Below, in pieces: positions 1 through 9,204 of a stretch of DNA of 64,000 bases. The position numbers and the translations under genes were made by a program. Each line of letters starts with the position of its first letter. Position 1 is the stretch's first letter. The notes below the pieces were generated by a model. That model was not told the DNA's origin and ran no database searches. It saw only the letters and a list, made by a program, of their open reading frames with translations. Origin of the DNA: Psychroserpens burtonensis DSM 12212 (GTDB lineage Bacteria > Bacteroidota > Bacteroidia > Flavobacteriales > Flavobacteriaceae); the NCBI RefSeq assembly GCF_000425305.1, contig NZ_KE384348.1:16325-80324 (forward strand), written 5' to 3'.

Positions 1-30
1 CACTAATTTTTAAGGATTAAAAGGCAAAAC

Positions 31-56
31 CTTTGTTGGTGTTTCCCCCCAGCAAA
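31..56. repeat. REP-like half element (degenerate)
   Basis: The sequence CTTTGTTGGTG followed by a C-rich loop and CCAGCAAA resembles the left arm of the two short inverted-repeat elements at 53981-54069 and 54178-54265. It could be a single eroded arm. The similarity is short and was found by eye. Confidence 0.3.
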
Positions 57-128
57 TTCCTTCTTTAAAATAAGAGATGACTGGTAGTTAAAACAATAAC
101 ATTGGCCTATCAAAATATCTTTAAATAA

Positions 129-1031
129 ATGCAGCTCTCAAAAGACCACATCAAAAGCATAAACAAAGCTCTAAACTACATTGAGCAACATTTAGAAAGC
201 CATTTATCATTAGAAGCCATTTCAAAAGTCGCACACTACTCACCTTTTCATTTTCATCGCATTTTCAAAGCATTCTCGAACGAGACACTCCATCAATATA
301 TTGTTAGAAAGCGTTTAGAAAAAGCATCTGCTATTTTACTTCGTAAGAAAGACATTACCATTTCAGAATTATCCATACGATACGGGTTTACAAGTAATTC
401 CTCATTTACTAGAGCTTTTAAGAAATTTTATGGTGTGAGTCCAAGTGATTTCCGAAGACAAGGAAAAGGAATATATAGCAAGATTCGTAAAGTAAAAAGC
501 AAGATTGGGCAACCCTCTGCCAGTTTTGAAGCCTATGTTTGTGATAGTTATCAAAACACAAAACACATGCCTTCACAGATAGAGATTAAATCTATAGCCG
601 CAATTCATACAATTGGAACCTCATGTATAGGCGTCAATAATTTATCATCAACGTTTCAAAACATTCTAGAATGGGCTGGTCCAGCGGGATTACTTAATCA
701 GCCAGATTTCAAGATGGCCACCCTATACTATGACAGTTTTAAAATTACGGCACCAGATAAAGTAAGAATGCGAGCGTGTTTATTAGTTGATGCCCCCTTA
801 AAACCGGATGGAGAGATGTCTAAAGGCATCATTCACGAAGGAAAACACATTATTGCGCATCACGAGGTCCATATAGAGGCGTTTGAACGGGTTTGGACAG
901 CATTATTTATACATATGAATAACACTGGTTACAAAATGCGTAACGAGCCACCTTTTGAAATCTATCACAATGATTTTAATACACATCCTGAGAAAAAGTG
1001 TCTTGTGGACTTATATATTCCTGTGGAATAA
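129..1031 (+). CDS. AraC-family regulator with GyrI-like effector domain
   Basis: This is a 300-residue transcription factor. Residues about 10-110 form the two helix-turn-helix units of the AraC/XylS DNA-binding domain, with the typical ending SFTRAFKKFYGVSPSDFR. Residues about 150-300 look like a GyrI-like small-molecule-binding domain (Rob/SoxS-type architecture with an N-terminal HTH). Such proteins usually sense lipophilic ligands and activate efflux or stress genes; the ligand here is unknown. It is a single gene whose nearest neighbour downstream is on the opposite strand. No operator was recognised. The ATG at 129 gives a full N-terminus. Confidence 0.88.
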   Translation: MQLSKDHIKSINKALNYIEQHLESHLSLEAISKVAHYSPFHFHRIFKAFSNETLHQYIVRKRLEKASAILLRKKDITISELSIRYGFTSNSSFTRAFKKFYGVSPSDFRRQGKGIYSKIRKVKSKIGQPSASFEAYVCDSYQNTKHMPSQIEIKSIAAIHTIGTSCIGVNNLSSTFQNILEWAGPAGLLNQPDFKMATLYYDSFKITAPDKVRMRACLLVDAPLKPDGEMSKGIIHEGKHIIAHHEVHIEAFERVWTALFIHMNNTGYKMRNEPPFEIYHNDFNTHPEKKCLVDLYIPVE

Positions 1032-1106
1032 ACCGCTCATTCTATTATGATAAAGTGAAGTTGTCACTCAAAAGAAATCACGACTAAAGAATTTAAATAT
1101 AATGCA

Positions 1107-1158
1107 AAGGTTCTTCGCAGTGCAAATCAACTCACTCTTTGTGATACTCAGAATGACC
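1107..1158. repeat. possible dispersed-repeat fragment
   Basis: On the minus strand this intergenic stretch begins GTCATTCTGAG and contains CACTGCGAAGAA. That pattern resembles a short interspersed repeat common in Bacteroidota intergenic DNA (recalled from memory, not checked). Confidence 0.25.
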
Positions 1159-1179
1159 TCTTGAATTTAAAAATAATAA

Positions 1180-1656
1180 TTACGACTTACTAACTAAATT
1201 TTCAAAATAATTATATAAATCACCTTTTGTAATTGCAGCACCTTCTTGAATCAATTTAAATTTGTCAACACCTTTATCCTCTGAATAGTCTTTAGTTGCT
1301 GTGAACATTTCAACATCATCAGAGAGAAGATTATTTTTAAACCAAGCATAACCTTCTTTAGTTGTAATATCTATATCTGAGTTTTTAATTTTAAGAGCTA
1401 TTAATCGCATGTGCTTTTTAGCACAGTGGAACAAATGCATTTGTTGCGGTGAGATATGCTCTAAATAATTGACTTTAGACAACACGCCTTGCCAAATTAA
1501 ATCACTAAACACATCTAATTCTTGTTCTGCTACTTCAGGTTTATTCGCTTTTATACCTGTCCACTCGTCTACTGTAATGGTTTGTGTAGCTAAAAAATTG
1601 ATGAATTCCTGTTGTAATTCCTCAAACTGTTCTTTTGTAAGTCTAGAATATTTCAT
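1180..1656 (-). CDS. conserved hypothetical protein, DUF6495-like
   Basis: This is a 158-residue, soluble, acidic protein with no signal peptide or membrane segment. Its beginning (MKYSRLTKEQFEELQQEF) and length match, as I remember it, a Bacteroidota family called DUF6495 of unknown function. It lies on the same strand downstream of rplI, but a good terminator separates the two, so it is probably transcribed separately or by read-through. No catalytic motif is visible and no function is proposed. Confidence 0.75.
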   Translation of the reverse strand: MKYSRLTKEQFEELQQEFINFLATQTITVDEWTGIKANKPEVAEQELDVFSDLIWQGVLSKVNYLEHISPQQMHLFHCAKKHMRLIALKIKNSDIDITTKEGYAWFKNNLLSDDVEMFTATKDYSEDKGVDKFKLIQEGAAITKGDLYNYFENLVSKS

Positions 1657-1784
1657 TTTGTACCATTTATCTCCCCTTGTTCCGACTACGCTCAGTGCGA
1701 ACTAAGAAGAAACTATTTTATATTACTTTTCTGATAAAAAAAATCAGAACACTCTTTTTAAGATAATATATAACTAAAATTTAT

Positions 1785-1816
1785 GAAAAAAGCCTCATTC
1801 CAAAAGGATTGAGGCT
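1785..1816 (-). terminator. Rho-independent terminator after rplI
   Basis: Read on the minus strand, AGCCTCAATCC pairs with GGAATGAGGCT around a TTTT loop (one mismatch) and is followed by a run of T. It lies 24 bases after the rplI stop and closes the ribosomal protein operon. Confidence 0.85.
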
Positions 1817-1839
1817 CTTTAAAAATTTACTTTATAAGA

Positions 1840-2301
1840 TTATGCGTCTGCGATAACTTCAAAAGTTAAATCTACAGTTACAGATCTATGTAATCTAATT
1901 GCAGCTTCGTACTGTCCTAGACGTTTGATGTTACCACCAACGATAGAAATAAATTTCTTATCCACGTCATGACCTGACTTTTTAAGTGCATGTGCTAAAT
2001 CCATATTGGTTATAGAACCAAATAATTTGTCTCCAGCAGTCGCTCCTGTACCCGCTTTAGATGTTAATTTAATATCTAAACCTTTAATTGCTTCAGAAGT
2101 CTTTTCAGCCTCACCAATTATTGTTTTCTCTTTGTAAGCTCTTTGCTTCAATGTTTCTGCTAATACTTTCTTAGCAGATGACGTTGCCATTACAGCTTGA
2201 CCATGAGGAATTAAAAAGTTTCTACCATAACCGTTCTTAACAGATACAATATCGTCTTTAAATCCTAAATTATCAACGTCTTGTTTTAATATAAGTTCCA
2301 T
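1840..2301 (-). CDS. rplI: 50S ribosomal protein L9
   Basis: L9 binds 23S rRNA near the L1 stalk and helps keep the reading frame. The protein is 153 residues, close to the usual 148-150. It has the N-terminal globular domain (MELILKQDVDNLGFKDDIV, then the glycine-rich GYGRNFLIPHGQA), a long connecting helix, and a C-terminal domain ending in FEVIADA. It is the last gene of rpsF-rpsR-rplI, 13 bases after rpsR, and is followed by a terminator. Confidence 0.98.
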   Translation of the reverse strand: MELILKQDVDNLGFKDDIVSVKNGYGRNFLIPHGQAVMATSSAKKVLAETLKQRAYKEKTIIGEAEKTSEAIKGLDIKLTSKAGTGATAGDKLFGSITNMDLAHALKKSGHDVDKKFISIVGGNIKRLGQYEAAIRLHRSVTVDLTFEVIADA

Positions 2302-2314
2302 AGTTATTGGTATT

Positions 2315-2611
2315 TTATTTTAATAAATCAGCTACATAAGGCATCAACGCTAAGTGACGCGCTCTTTTCACAGCTACAGACACTTTTCTTTGATACTTTA
2401 AAGATGTTCCTGTTAAACGTCTTGGTAAAATTTTACCTTGCTCGTTTACAAAACCTAATAACCAATCTGCATCTTTATAATCAACATATTTGATACCAGA
2501 TTTCTTAAAACGACAATATTTCTTCGTTTTGCTCGTGTCAATATTTAACGGAGTAAGATATCTAATCTCTCCATCTTTTTTTCCTTTTGCTTGTTGTTCT
2601 ATTGAAGACAT
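2315..2611 (-). CDS. rpsR: 30S ribosomal protein S18
   Basis: S18 is a small-subunit protein that pairs with S6 on the platform. It is 98 residues. The basic core contains [17 protein letters not shown] and the conserved [15 protein letters not shown] segment followed by [11 protein letters not shown]. It sits 2 bases after rpsF and 13 before rplI in the standard bacterial order. Confidence 0.98.
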   Translation of the reverse strand: MSSIEQQAKGKKDGEIRYLTPLNIDTSKTKKYCRFKKSGIKYVDYKDADWLLGFVNEQGKILPRRLTGTSLKYQRKVSVAVKRARHLALMPYVADLLK

Positions 2612-2613
2612 AA

Positions 2614-2952
2614 TTACGCTTTTTGTTTATCTCTGATTCTTCTTTTCTCTGCCCAAGCAATCGCATACTTGTCTAAAGCTACCGTTAAGTAGCGCATGAA
2701 ACGCTCATCACGTCTAAACTCTACTTCTAATGGATTGATTACCTCTCCATCTACAGTGTACTCAAATAAGTGATAAAAACCACTTTTTTTGTTTTGAATT
2801 GGGTAAGCTAATTTTTTTAAGCCCCAATCTTCTTTGGCTACCATCTTCGCTCCTCTAGAAACAAGAAAATCTTCGTATTTCTGTACTGTCTCCTTTACCT
2901 GGTCATCAGATAAAACGGGATTTAAGATGAAAACAGTTTCATAATGATTCAT
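2614..2952 (-). CDS. rpsF: 30S ribosomal protein S6
   Basis: S6 binds 16S rRNA together with S18. It is 112 residues, with the typical beginning [21 protein letters not shown] and the conserved [16 protein letters not shown] and [10 protein letters not shown] segments. It is the first gene of the operon. A TTG-N20-TATTTTTG promoter-like pair lies just upstream. The C-terminus is short, with no glutamate-rich tail. Confidence 0.98.
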   Translation of the reverse strand: MNHYETVFILNPVLSDDQVKETVQKYEDFLVSRGAKMVAKEDWGLKKLAYPIQNKKSGFYHLFEYTVDGEVINPLEVEFRRDERFMRYLTVALDKYAIAWAEKRRIRDKQKA

Positions 2953-2983
2953 AAAAATCTATTTTTTGTGTTAAAAATGAGTG

Positions 2984-3014
2984 CAAAAATAACGATTATT
3001 TCTAATTCCAGCAA
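2984..3014 (-). promoter_or_regulatory. Bacteroidota-type promoter of rpsF operon
   Basis: On the minus strand TTG (3014-3012) is followed after 20 bases by TATTTTTG (2991-2984). This fits the known Bacteroidota -33/-7 pattern TTG / TAnnTTTG. It lies about 30 bases before the rpsF start. Confidence 0.65.
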
Positions 3015-3088
3015 CGTTTTGCGTATAAAGTTTTAGATGAAACACCTATCTTAAAATAATGTTAAAATTAACGCTTTACCGATGTTTT

Positions 3089-3119
3089 TTGGTTTTTAAC
3101 CGAATTTTTCGTACTATTG
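3089..3119 (+). promoter_or_regulatory. possible promoter of LytTR regulator gene
   Basis: TTG (3089-3091) is followed after 20 bases by TACTATTG (3112-3119), one base off the Bacteroidota -7 consensus, and 31 bases before the ATG at 3151. Confidence 0.4.
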
Positions 3120-3150
3120 TCGATATCTTAACCTAAAATACAATAATGTT

Positions 3151-3846
3151 ATGACTTTAAACTGTGTAGTAGTTGATGATTCTGCGATTCAACGGTTATC
3201 CATTGTAAAGTTAATTGAGAATCACTCCTCACTTAACCTTATAGCAGAATACAGTAGCGCATTAGAGACCAAGAACGGACTCAATACTCATAAAGTAGAT
3301 TTAATCTTCTTAGATATTGAAATGCCTGTTCTTAACGGTTTCGAACTGCTCGACGTGCTCAACAACAAACCCCAAATTATTTTCGTTACAGGTAAAACTG
3401 AATACGCATTTAAAGCTTTTAACTATGATGCAACCGACTATCTCCAAAAACCTATAAATAGGGAACGTTTCAATACGTCTGTAGAGAAAGCTCTTGAGCA
3501 ACATAAACTAAAGCTAGATTTCAATGAAACTGATGGCGAACATATTTTCGTCAAAAGTAACTTGAAAAAACGAAAAGTGTACATAAAAGATATTAAATGG
3601 ATTGAAGCTCTTGGTGATTACGTAAAATTAGTAACCGAAGAAAACAGTCTTGTTGTTTTATCTACTATGAAAGCTTTTGAACAAGAGTTACCAGAAGGTA
3701 AATTTTTAAGAATTCACAAATCGTATATCGTAAACCTTGATAAGGTTGATAGATTTAACAGTAAAAACGTAGAAGTTGGCGCTTATGAGATACCATTGAG
3801 TAGAAATAAGAAAACCCAACTTGTAGATGCGTTAAACAATATTTAA
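3151..3846 (+). CDS. LytTR-family two-component response regulator
   Basis: This 231-residue cytoplasmic DNA-binding regulator has a receiver domain (residues about 3-115) with the acidic pair DD at 9-10, the phospho-acceptor Asp in FLDIEMP (about residue 55) and the conserved Lys in LQKP. A LytTR DNA-binding domain follows (about 130-231: WIEALGDYVKLV, then FLRIHKSYIVNL). This is the AgrA/LytR/AlgR architecture. No histidine kinase lies beside it, so the partner sensor is elsewhere. A clean terminator follows, so it is probably monocistronic. Confidence 0.95.
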   Translation: MTLNCVVVDDSAIQRLSIVKLIENHSSLNLIAEYSSALETKNGLNTHKVDLIFLDIEMPVLNGFELLDVLNNKPQIIFVTGKTEYAFKAFNYDATDYLQKPINRERFNTSVEKALEQHKLKLDFNETDGEHIFVKSNLKKRKVYIKDIKWIEALGDYVKLVTEENSLVVLSTMKAFEQELPEGKFLRIHKSYIVNLDKVDRFNSKNVEVGAYEIPLSRNKKTQLVDALNNI

Positions 3847-3906
3847 GCATGGAATAAAATTATATTTCAGTCTTATTTGCCCTAATGACTAACTAACATT
3901 TGATTT

Positions 3907-3934
3907 AAAAATCCCACCGCTCAGTGGGATTTTT
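3907..3934 (+). terminator. Rho-independent terminator after LytTR regulator
   Basis: ATCCCAC (3911-3917) pairs perfectly with GTGGGAT (3924-3930) around a 6-base loop and is followed by TTTTATTATT. The A-run on the other side may let it work in both directions. Confidence 0.85.
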
Positions 3935-4169
3935 ATTATTATTATGTCTTCGGAAATGGGATATCTTCGAAAACGGGATGTGATAGAAAATACGTGAAAA
4001 AACAAAAAAGACAAGCTCAAAATTTATTATTGAAAAGCTTTAAATCCAACACCTGTATGGTCTACTCATCTATTTATAAGTCTTTAAGCTGAACAGTTCG
4101 CGTTTGCCAGTAGAATTAGTTCAACCAGCACTATTGACTTCGCTTTCAGATTTTTAACAATGAGTTTCA
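3935..4169. other. intergenic, no gene seen
   Basis: There is no convincing ORF or RNA here. The stretch holds one copy of the CTTCGGAA octamer (3948-3955), just after the terminator. Confidence 0.5.
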
Positions 4170-6623
4170 TTAATAGTTATCCACATTCAAAATAACCCGA
4201 ATAGGCCTAAAATCCTTAACACTCAAAAAACTAGTATTGATTTTCAAAATAGCCTCTTTAGTTTTACCCAAAGACTGTTTCTGCGGAATTTTAACCAAGA
4301 TATGTTTCAAATACTGATTTCTAATTCGTGCCACTGGCGGAAACTCTGGTCCTAGCACATGTTTACCAAAAACGGTGCGCAATGATTTTGCATACCAATC
4401 TGCACCAACATCTACCTTTTGAAAATCCTTATGCTTCAAGGTGATTTTTATCATCCTAAAAACTGGAGGGTATTTAAACGCTTGTCGCTCTCCCAGTTGC
4501 TCCTCAAACATTTCAAAATAACTATTTGTAGAGACTTGCTGCAATATTTTATGATACGGATTATACGTCTGTATCAATACTTTTCCGCGCTCTTTAGTAC
4601 GTCCTGCTCTACCAGAGACTTGTACCATTAATTGGTAACTACGTTCGTGTGCTCTAAAATCTGGAAAATTGAGCATATTATCTGCATTCATAATACCAAC
4701 AAGCTTTACATTTCTAAAATCTAAACCTTTAGTTAACATTTGTGTACCTACTAAAATATCAATTTCTCCTTGCTCTAAAGCAGTTATAATTTTCTCGTAG
4801 CCATATTTTCCTCGTGTAGTATCTAAATCCATACGTCCCACTTTATGATCTGGAAACAGCAGCTTAGCCTCCTGCTCCACTTGCTCTGTCCCAAAACCTT
4901 TACTATCAAGTTCTACACTACCACAAGCGTCACAAGTTTTTGGCATTACAGCGTTATAACCACAATAGTGACATCGCAATTGGTTTCTATATTGATGAAA
5001 CGTTAAACTCACATCACAGTTAGGACATTGCGGTGCGTGACCACAAGAATTGCATTCTATAATTGGCGAAAAGCCTCTTCTATTTTGAAATAAGATGATT
5101 TGAAACCCTTGCGCTAAGGTCTCTTTAATTTCTTCTATCAATCGATCACTAAAGTGACCTTGCATGCGTTTTCGTTTTTGCTTGTCTTTGATATCAATAA
5201 GCTCAATATCTGGCATCATGACGTTATTGTAACGATGATTGAGTTCTACCAATCCATACTTGCCTTGCTGCGCATTAAAATAACTTTCTAAACTCGGTGT
5301 TGCAGACCCTAAAAGTGTTTTACTTTTAAAAATACTCGCCAACACGATAGCGGTATCTCGAGCATGATACCTTGGTGCTGGGTCAAACTGTTTGTATGAC
5401 GATTCATGCTCTTCGTCAACGATAATCAATCCGAGATTTTTAAAGGGTAATAATACCGAAGAACGCGCTCCTAAAACAATTTGTGCCTTAGGTAAATTAT
5501 TCAATACATTGTTCCAAACCTCAACCCGTTCATGCGAAGAATACTTACTGTGAAATACGGCTACTTGTTCTCCAAAATAATTTTGTAAACGTTCCACCAA
5601 TTGTGTAGTCAAGGCTATTTCTGGAAGCAAATACAACACTTGCTTTTTAGCTTTTAATTGCTCTTCAATAAGCTTGACATAAATTTCTGTTTTACCAGAG
5701 GACGTGACACCATGAAGCAATGTAATATTTTGTTTTTCAAGAGTTTCAGTTATTTCACTTAAAGCCTTTTCTTGATATTCATTAAGTTGTTTTGAGTCTT
5801 CTTTATCATCGCCATCATACTCAACACGATCCATTTGAATGTGATATTCTTCTAGTATTCCTTTATCAATCAAGGTTTTTATAATGGACGAAGAGGCATC
5901 ACTTTCCTGAGACAAATCAGATACTTTTACAGGCTTCTTTGTTTGAGCAGAAACCGAAAACAAAGTCATGATAACGTCTCTTTGTTTTGGAGCTCTACTT
6001 AAGTCTTCCATTAAATTTTGTAGCCCTTGTTGCGAAGAAAACTGGGATGCTATTTTGACATATCTAACTAACTTTGGTTTATACTTTTCGTAGATTTCTT
6101 CTTGAACAGAAATTGCATTTTTCTCTAACAATCGTTTGATAACAGGTAAGACATTTTTCTTATCTAAGATAGACATCATATCTTGAATCTTTAAAGACGA
6201 CTGCTGTTGTAATGCCTCATAAATGATAAATTCATCATCTTTTAAATCTTCATCTTTGATGACCTGATTTTCATTTTTACTAACGATAGTCTCGCTTTCC
6301 AATACAAAAGAACTCGGCAAAGCAGCTCGCATTACATCGCCCAGAGTACACAAGTAATACTTAGACATCCAATGCCAATGTTCTAATTGCTGAGTCGTCA
6401 CAATTGGTGTATCGTCTAAAATTTGATGAATTTCTTTCGCTTCATAAACTTGAGGCGCGTTATTATGAATCTCTAGCACCAAAGCTGTGTAAATCTTAGA
6501 CTTTCCGAAGGGAACAGACACACGAATTCCTGGTTGTAGAAAATCTGCCTCTGCCTTTGTTATCGCATAGGTGAAACTTTTCTCTAAAGGAATTGGCAGT
6601 ATGACGTTTATAAAATAGTTCAG
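4170..6623 (-). CDS. priA: primosomal replication-restart helicase PriA; start codon unclear
   Basis: PriA is the 3'-5' DNA helicase that reloads the replisome at stalled forks. The sequence shows Walker A GVTSSGKT, DEEH, a zinc-binding cysteine cluster (CNSCGHAPQCPNC and CHYCG/CDACG) and helicase motifs LVGTQMLTKGLDF and QVSGRAGR. An ATG/GTG/TTG rule would begin it at the GTG at 6521, giving 783 residues. But the family N-terminus (YFINVILPIPLEKSFTY) is encoded in frame just upstream, to about 6620. No ATG, GTG or TTG lies between the stop at 6644-6642 and 6521. The CTG at 6623 aligns with the expected first Met and gives about 817 residues, so I set the start there. Confidence 0.9.
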   Translation of the reverse strand: MNYFINVILPIPLEKSFTYAITKAEADFLQPGIRVSVPFGKSKIYTALVLEIHNNAPQVYEAKEIHQILDDTPIVTTQQLEHWHWMSKYYLCTLGDVMRAALPSSFVLESETIVSKNENQVIKDEDLKDDEFIIYEALQQQSSLKIQDMMSILDKKNVLPVIKRLLEKNAISVQEEIYEKYKPKLVRYVKIASQFSSQQGLQNLMEDLSRAPKQRDVIMTLFSVSAQTKKPVKVSDLSQESDASSSIIKTLIDKGILEEYHIQMDRVEYDGDDKEDSKQLNEYQEKALSEITETLEKQNITLLHGVTSSGKTEIYVKLIEEQLKAKKQVLYLLPEIALTTQLVERLQNYFGEQVAVFHSKYSSHERVEVWNNVLNNLPKAQIVLGARSSVLLPFKNLGLIIVDEEHESSYKQFDPAPRYHARDTAIVLASIFKSKTLLGSATPSLESYFNAQQGKYGLVELNHRYNNVMMPDIELIDIKDKQKRKRMQGHFSDRLIEEIKETLAQGFQIILFQNRRGFSPIIECNSCGHAPQCPNCDVSLTFHQYRNQLRCHYCGYNAVMPKTCDACGSVELDSKGFGTEQVEQEAKLLFPDHKVGRMDLDTTRGKYGYEKIITALEQGEIDILVGTQMLTKGLDFRNVKLVGIMNADNMLNFPDFRAHERSYQLMVQVSGRAGRTKERGKVLIQTYNPYHKILQQVSTNSYFEMFEEQLGERQAFKYPPVFRMIKITLKHKDFQKVDVGADWYAKSLRTVFGKHVLGPEFPPVARIRNQYLKHILVKIPQKQSLGKTKEAILKINTSFLSVKDFRPIRVILNVDNY

Positions 6624-6888
6624 TTTATCAAAATGGTTTAATTACACAATGCAAAGTTGACAAAATGTTTTCAAATTTAGTAATATCTTCTTTGTTAATG
6701 AGTCTTAGATACGTTATAAATAAATTGTCATTGGGTCGCAATTTATCAAAAAAGGTGTCTGCTTTAGTTTTGTCTCTAAAATAATTGTGCCCATCTATAG
6801 AGTTGATTCTTAATCACAAAAATAATAACATTGCCGTGAATCTAAGATATACGTGAGTTTATAGCGATGTAGATCATCTAAAATAATG
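6624..6888. other. intergenic between priA and the DUF2147 gene
   Basis: On the minus strand a frame stays open from 6813 to 6628 but has no start codon and no recognisable family. It is more likely chance in AT-rich DNA, or an old remnant. A TATTTTTG box lies at its upstream edge. Confidence 0.35.
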
Positions 6889-7323
6889 CTACAAACCTGC
6901 TCTTATCCAATACTGTGTGCGGTAGAAAAAGGCTATATAGCCACGTAATTGTAATCTATTTGGGTTGTCTTCGTCGAGTTTTATTCTACAGTCATACACT
7001 TTCCCATCTTCAGGGTTTGTGACAGTTCCTCGTTTGTAAACATCACCTGACACTTCTAAATCCTTTATAATGACCAATCCTAAAACGGGTTGATCCTTAT
7101 CCTCCCCATTGCAAAATTTACAGGGTAAGTCTCGTTTAGTTGTATCAAATATTTCAATAATTTTTCCGTGAACTTTTCCATCCTCTTGATAGATTTCAAC
7201 GATAGATTTCTCTTTACCAGTCTCGTCATCTACAGTTTTCCATTTTCCGAAGACCGTTTGAGAACTTAGACCTTGAGAGATTAAAAGCATTATGAGTATT
7301 ATATATTTATTCATCGTCATCAT
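6889..7323 (-). CDS. secreted DUF2147 family protein
   Basis: This 144-residue protein has an N-terminal signal peptide (MNKYIILIMLLISQGLSSQ) and then the DUF2147 domain: VFGKWKTVDDETG at the start, a middle region with CKFC, and RGYIAFFYRTQYWIR at the end. DUF2147 proteins are small exported beta-rich proteins of unknown function. The start overlaps the 3' end of the YihY gene by 17 bases, so the two are probably translationally coupled. MMTMNK offers ATGs at 7323, 7320 and 7314. Confidence 0.88.
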   Translation of the reverse strand: MMTMNKYIILIMLLISQGLSSQTVFGKWKTVDDETGKEKSIVEIYQEDGKVHGKIIEIFDTTKRDLPCKFCNGEDKDQPVLGLVIIKDLEVSGDVYKRGTVTNPEDGKVYDCRIKLDEDNPNRLQLRGYIAFFYRTQYWIRAGL

Positions 7324-8257
7324 TTCTTTTTAAACGCCTAATTGTTGCATTTAGCTCATAACCTAACAATAATATATTAGCATTTAGCCATAAGTATAAT
7401 AGTAAAATCAATAAGGCTCCAATAGAACCATAGAGCTTATTGTACTGTGAGAAGTTTTCGATATAAATACCGAAGAAATAAGAGGTCAAAATAATTAGCA
7501 AAGTGGTAAACAGAGCACCTATAGAAAAGAACTTTGAGGCTTTACCTGATTTTGTTCCGTAGTAATATAGAGTTGCCGTTGTAATATATACCATAAATAT
7601 AAAAAAGAGGTATTTGGCAAATACGACCCAAAACAAATCATTTTCTTGACCTGTATAATCTAAGGTTTCAAACTGTTCGTACAGAGGTTGAATAACGTAC
7701 AATTGAAAATACCCAAAGAATGCAACAGTAACAATAACCAACATTGCAAGAATCAAAGCCACACCTAACGCATATAAGTATTGTTTAAAAATATTTCTAG
7801 TACGCTCTTGGTGATATGAGTTTTCAAATCCTGAAAACACGGAGCTCACACCATTCGCCATTAACAAAATAGAGATTACGAAAACCGACGACAACAGACC
7901 TCCTTGCTCTCTGCTTTCTATGTTCTCAAAAATATTGGAAAAGAAAAAATCTGAGGTTTGTGGTGGTAAAACCGAAGTCAAAAACTGCTGAAACTCAATT
8001 TGAAACCCCTCTATTGGTATGTAAGGCATCAATATGAGCACAAATAGTAAAAAAGGAAATATAGCAGTAAAAAAACTAAAGGCAATAGCACTTGCTCGCG
8101 ATGTCAATGCGCCTTTAAAAACACCAATAGCATATAGTTCTAACAAATCATACAATGACAACCCTACAAGTCCTGGAAGTTTAATTTTTCGCAGTAAATC
8201 AACTAAACGATTAAGTACAGGGATTTTACTCAATATCTCTTTTAAGGATTTTGACAT
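7307..8257 (-). CDS. YihY/BrkB-family inner membrane protein
   Basis: This 316-residue integral membrane protein has about six hydrophobic segments and the family signatures GALTSRASAIAFSFFTAIFPFLLF near the N-terminus and YGSIGALLILLLYLWLNANILLLGYELN near the C-terminus. The family was once annotated as ribonuclease BN, which is not its function; its real role is unknown. It overlaps nadC upstream by one base and the DUF2147 gene downstream by 17, forming a tight nadC-yihY-DUF2147 operon. Confidence 0.92.
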   Translation of the reverse strand: MSKSLKEILSKIPVLNRLVDLLRKIKLPGLVGLSLYDLLELYAIGVFKGALTSRASAIAFSFFTAIFPFLLFVLILMPYIPIEGFQIEFQQFLTSVLPPQTSDFFFSNIFENIESREQGGLLSSVFVISILLMANGVSSVFSGFENSYHQERTRNIFKQYLYALGVALILAMLVIVTVAFFGYFQLYVIQPLYEQFETLDYTGQENDLFWVVFAKYLFFIFMVYITTATLYYYGTKSGKASKFFSIGALFTTLLIILTSYFFGIYIENFSQYNKLYGSIGALLILLLYLWLNANILLLGYELNATIRRLKRNDDDE

Positions 8258-9114
8258 TAGACCGCTTTAAGGCTTAAATCCATATTATAAACAGAATGTG
8301 TTAATGCGCCTGATGAAATAAAGTCCACACCACACTCTGCGTATTTTCTAATCGTTTTTTCGTTGATGCCTCCTGAGGATTCTGTTAAACATTTATGTCC
8401 AATTAATTTAACTGCAGCTCTTGTATCTTCATAATTAAAGTTATCGATTAGAATGCGATACACACCTTCTGTTTCTAAGATTTCTTTAATTTCAAATAGA
8501 TTTCTAGCCTCTACAATAATCTTCAAATCACGATTGGTATCTTTTAAATACTGCTTTGTTTTATTGATGGCTTTTGTGAGTCCGCCAGCAAAATCTATAT
8601 GATTATCCTTTAGCATAATCATATCATATAATGCAAATCTGTGGTTCTCTCCTCCTCCAATTTTTACAGCCCATTTTTCTAGAGCTCTTATTCCTGGCGT
8701 TGTTTTACGTGTATCTAAAATTTTTGTTCCTGTGCCTTCTAATAAATCGACAAACTGTTTAGTTTTTGTAGCAATAGCACTCATACGTTGCATGGCGTTG
8801 AGCACTAAGCGCTCTGCTTTTAAAATGGATTGTGACGCTCCTTCAACATAAAATACAATATCTCCATATTTTACAGGACTACCATCTTTAATAAGTGTTT
8901 CAATCTTCATGTCTTTATCCACGTAAGCAAATACTTGCTTTGCAAACTCAACACCAGCAATAACACCTTCATCTTTTACAAGAAGCTTTCCTTTACCTTT
9001 TGCAGAAGCTGGAATGCATGCTAAAGAACTATGATCACCATCACCTACGTCTTCTCTAACAGCGTTTGATATAATAAGTTCTATTTCTTTATTGAATTGT
9101 TCTTGTGAGATCAT
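8257..9114 (-). CDS. nadC: nicotinate-nucleotide pyrophosphorylase (carboxylating)
   Basis: NadC makes nicotinate mononucleotide, CO2 and pyrophosphate from quinolinate and PRPP in de novo NAD synthesis. The protein is 285 residues, normal for the family. Conserved segments include ERLVLNAMQRMSAIAT, DTRKTTPGIRALEKWAVKIGGG, HRFALYDMIMLKDNHI and the C-terminal ESSGGINEKTIRKYAECGVD with SSGALTHS. It heads the operon, overlapping the YihY gene by one base. Confidence 0.97.
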   Translation of the reverse strand: MISQEQFNKEIELIISNAVREDVGDGDHSSLACIPASAKGKGKLLVKDEGVIAGVEFAKQVFAYVDKDMKIETLIKDGSPVKYGDIVFYVEGASQSILKAERLVLNAMQRMSAIATKTKQFVDLLEGTGTKILDTRKTTPGIRALEKWAVKIGGGENHRFALYDMIMLKDNHIDFAGGLTKAINKTKQYLKDTNRDLKIIVEARNLFEIKEILETEGVYRILIDNFNYEDTRAAVKLIGHKCLTESSGGINEKTIRKYAECGVDFISSGALTHSVYNMDLSLKAV

Positions 9115-9192
9115 ATTTTATATATTTAATGTAAAAATAACAATTGCTCCTCAAAAATATACAAAATCCAAATTTCAAATTCTAAAAAAGTA

Positions 9193-9200
9193 TAACTTTG
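9193..9200 (+). promoter_or_regulatory. -7 box of rlmH (leaderless arrangement)
   Basis: TAACTTTG matches TAnnTTTG and ends 4 bases before the rlmH ATG. Transcription would therefore start at or next to the ATG. No TTG was seen at -33. Confidence 0.45.
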
Positions 9201-9204
9201 GAAC

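Noticed and set aside
1675..1705. GTTCCGACTACGCTCAGTGCGAAC as an operator upstream of the DUF6495-like gene
   Set aside because: It looks like a short interspersed repeat seen in many Bacteroidota genomes, and its position is not clearly tied to a promoter.
6628..6813. Open minus-strand frame of about 61 codons ending just before priA
   Set aside because: It has no start codon and no recognisable family. Frames this long occur by chance in AT-rich DNA.
7307..8257. Ribonuclease BN annotation for the YihY-type gene
   Set aside because: That name is an old misassignment for this membrane family; no nuclease motif is present.
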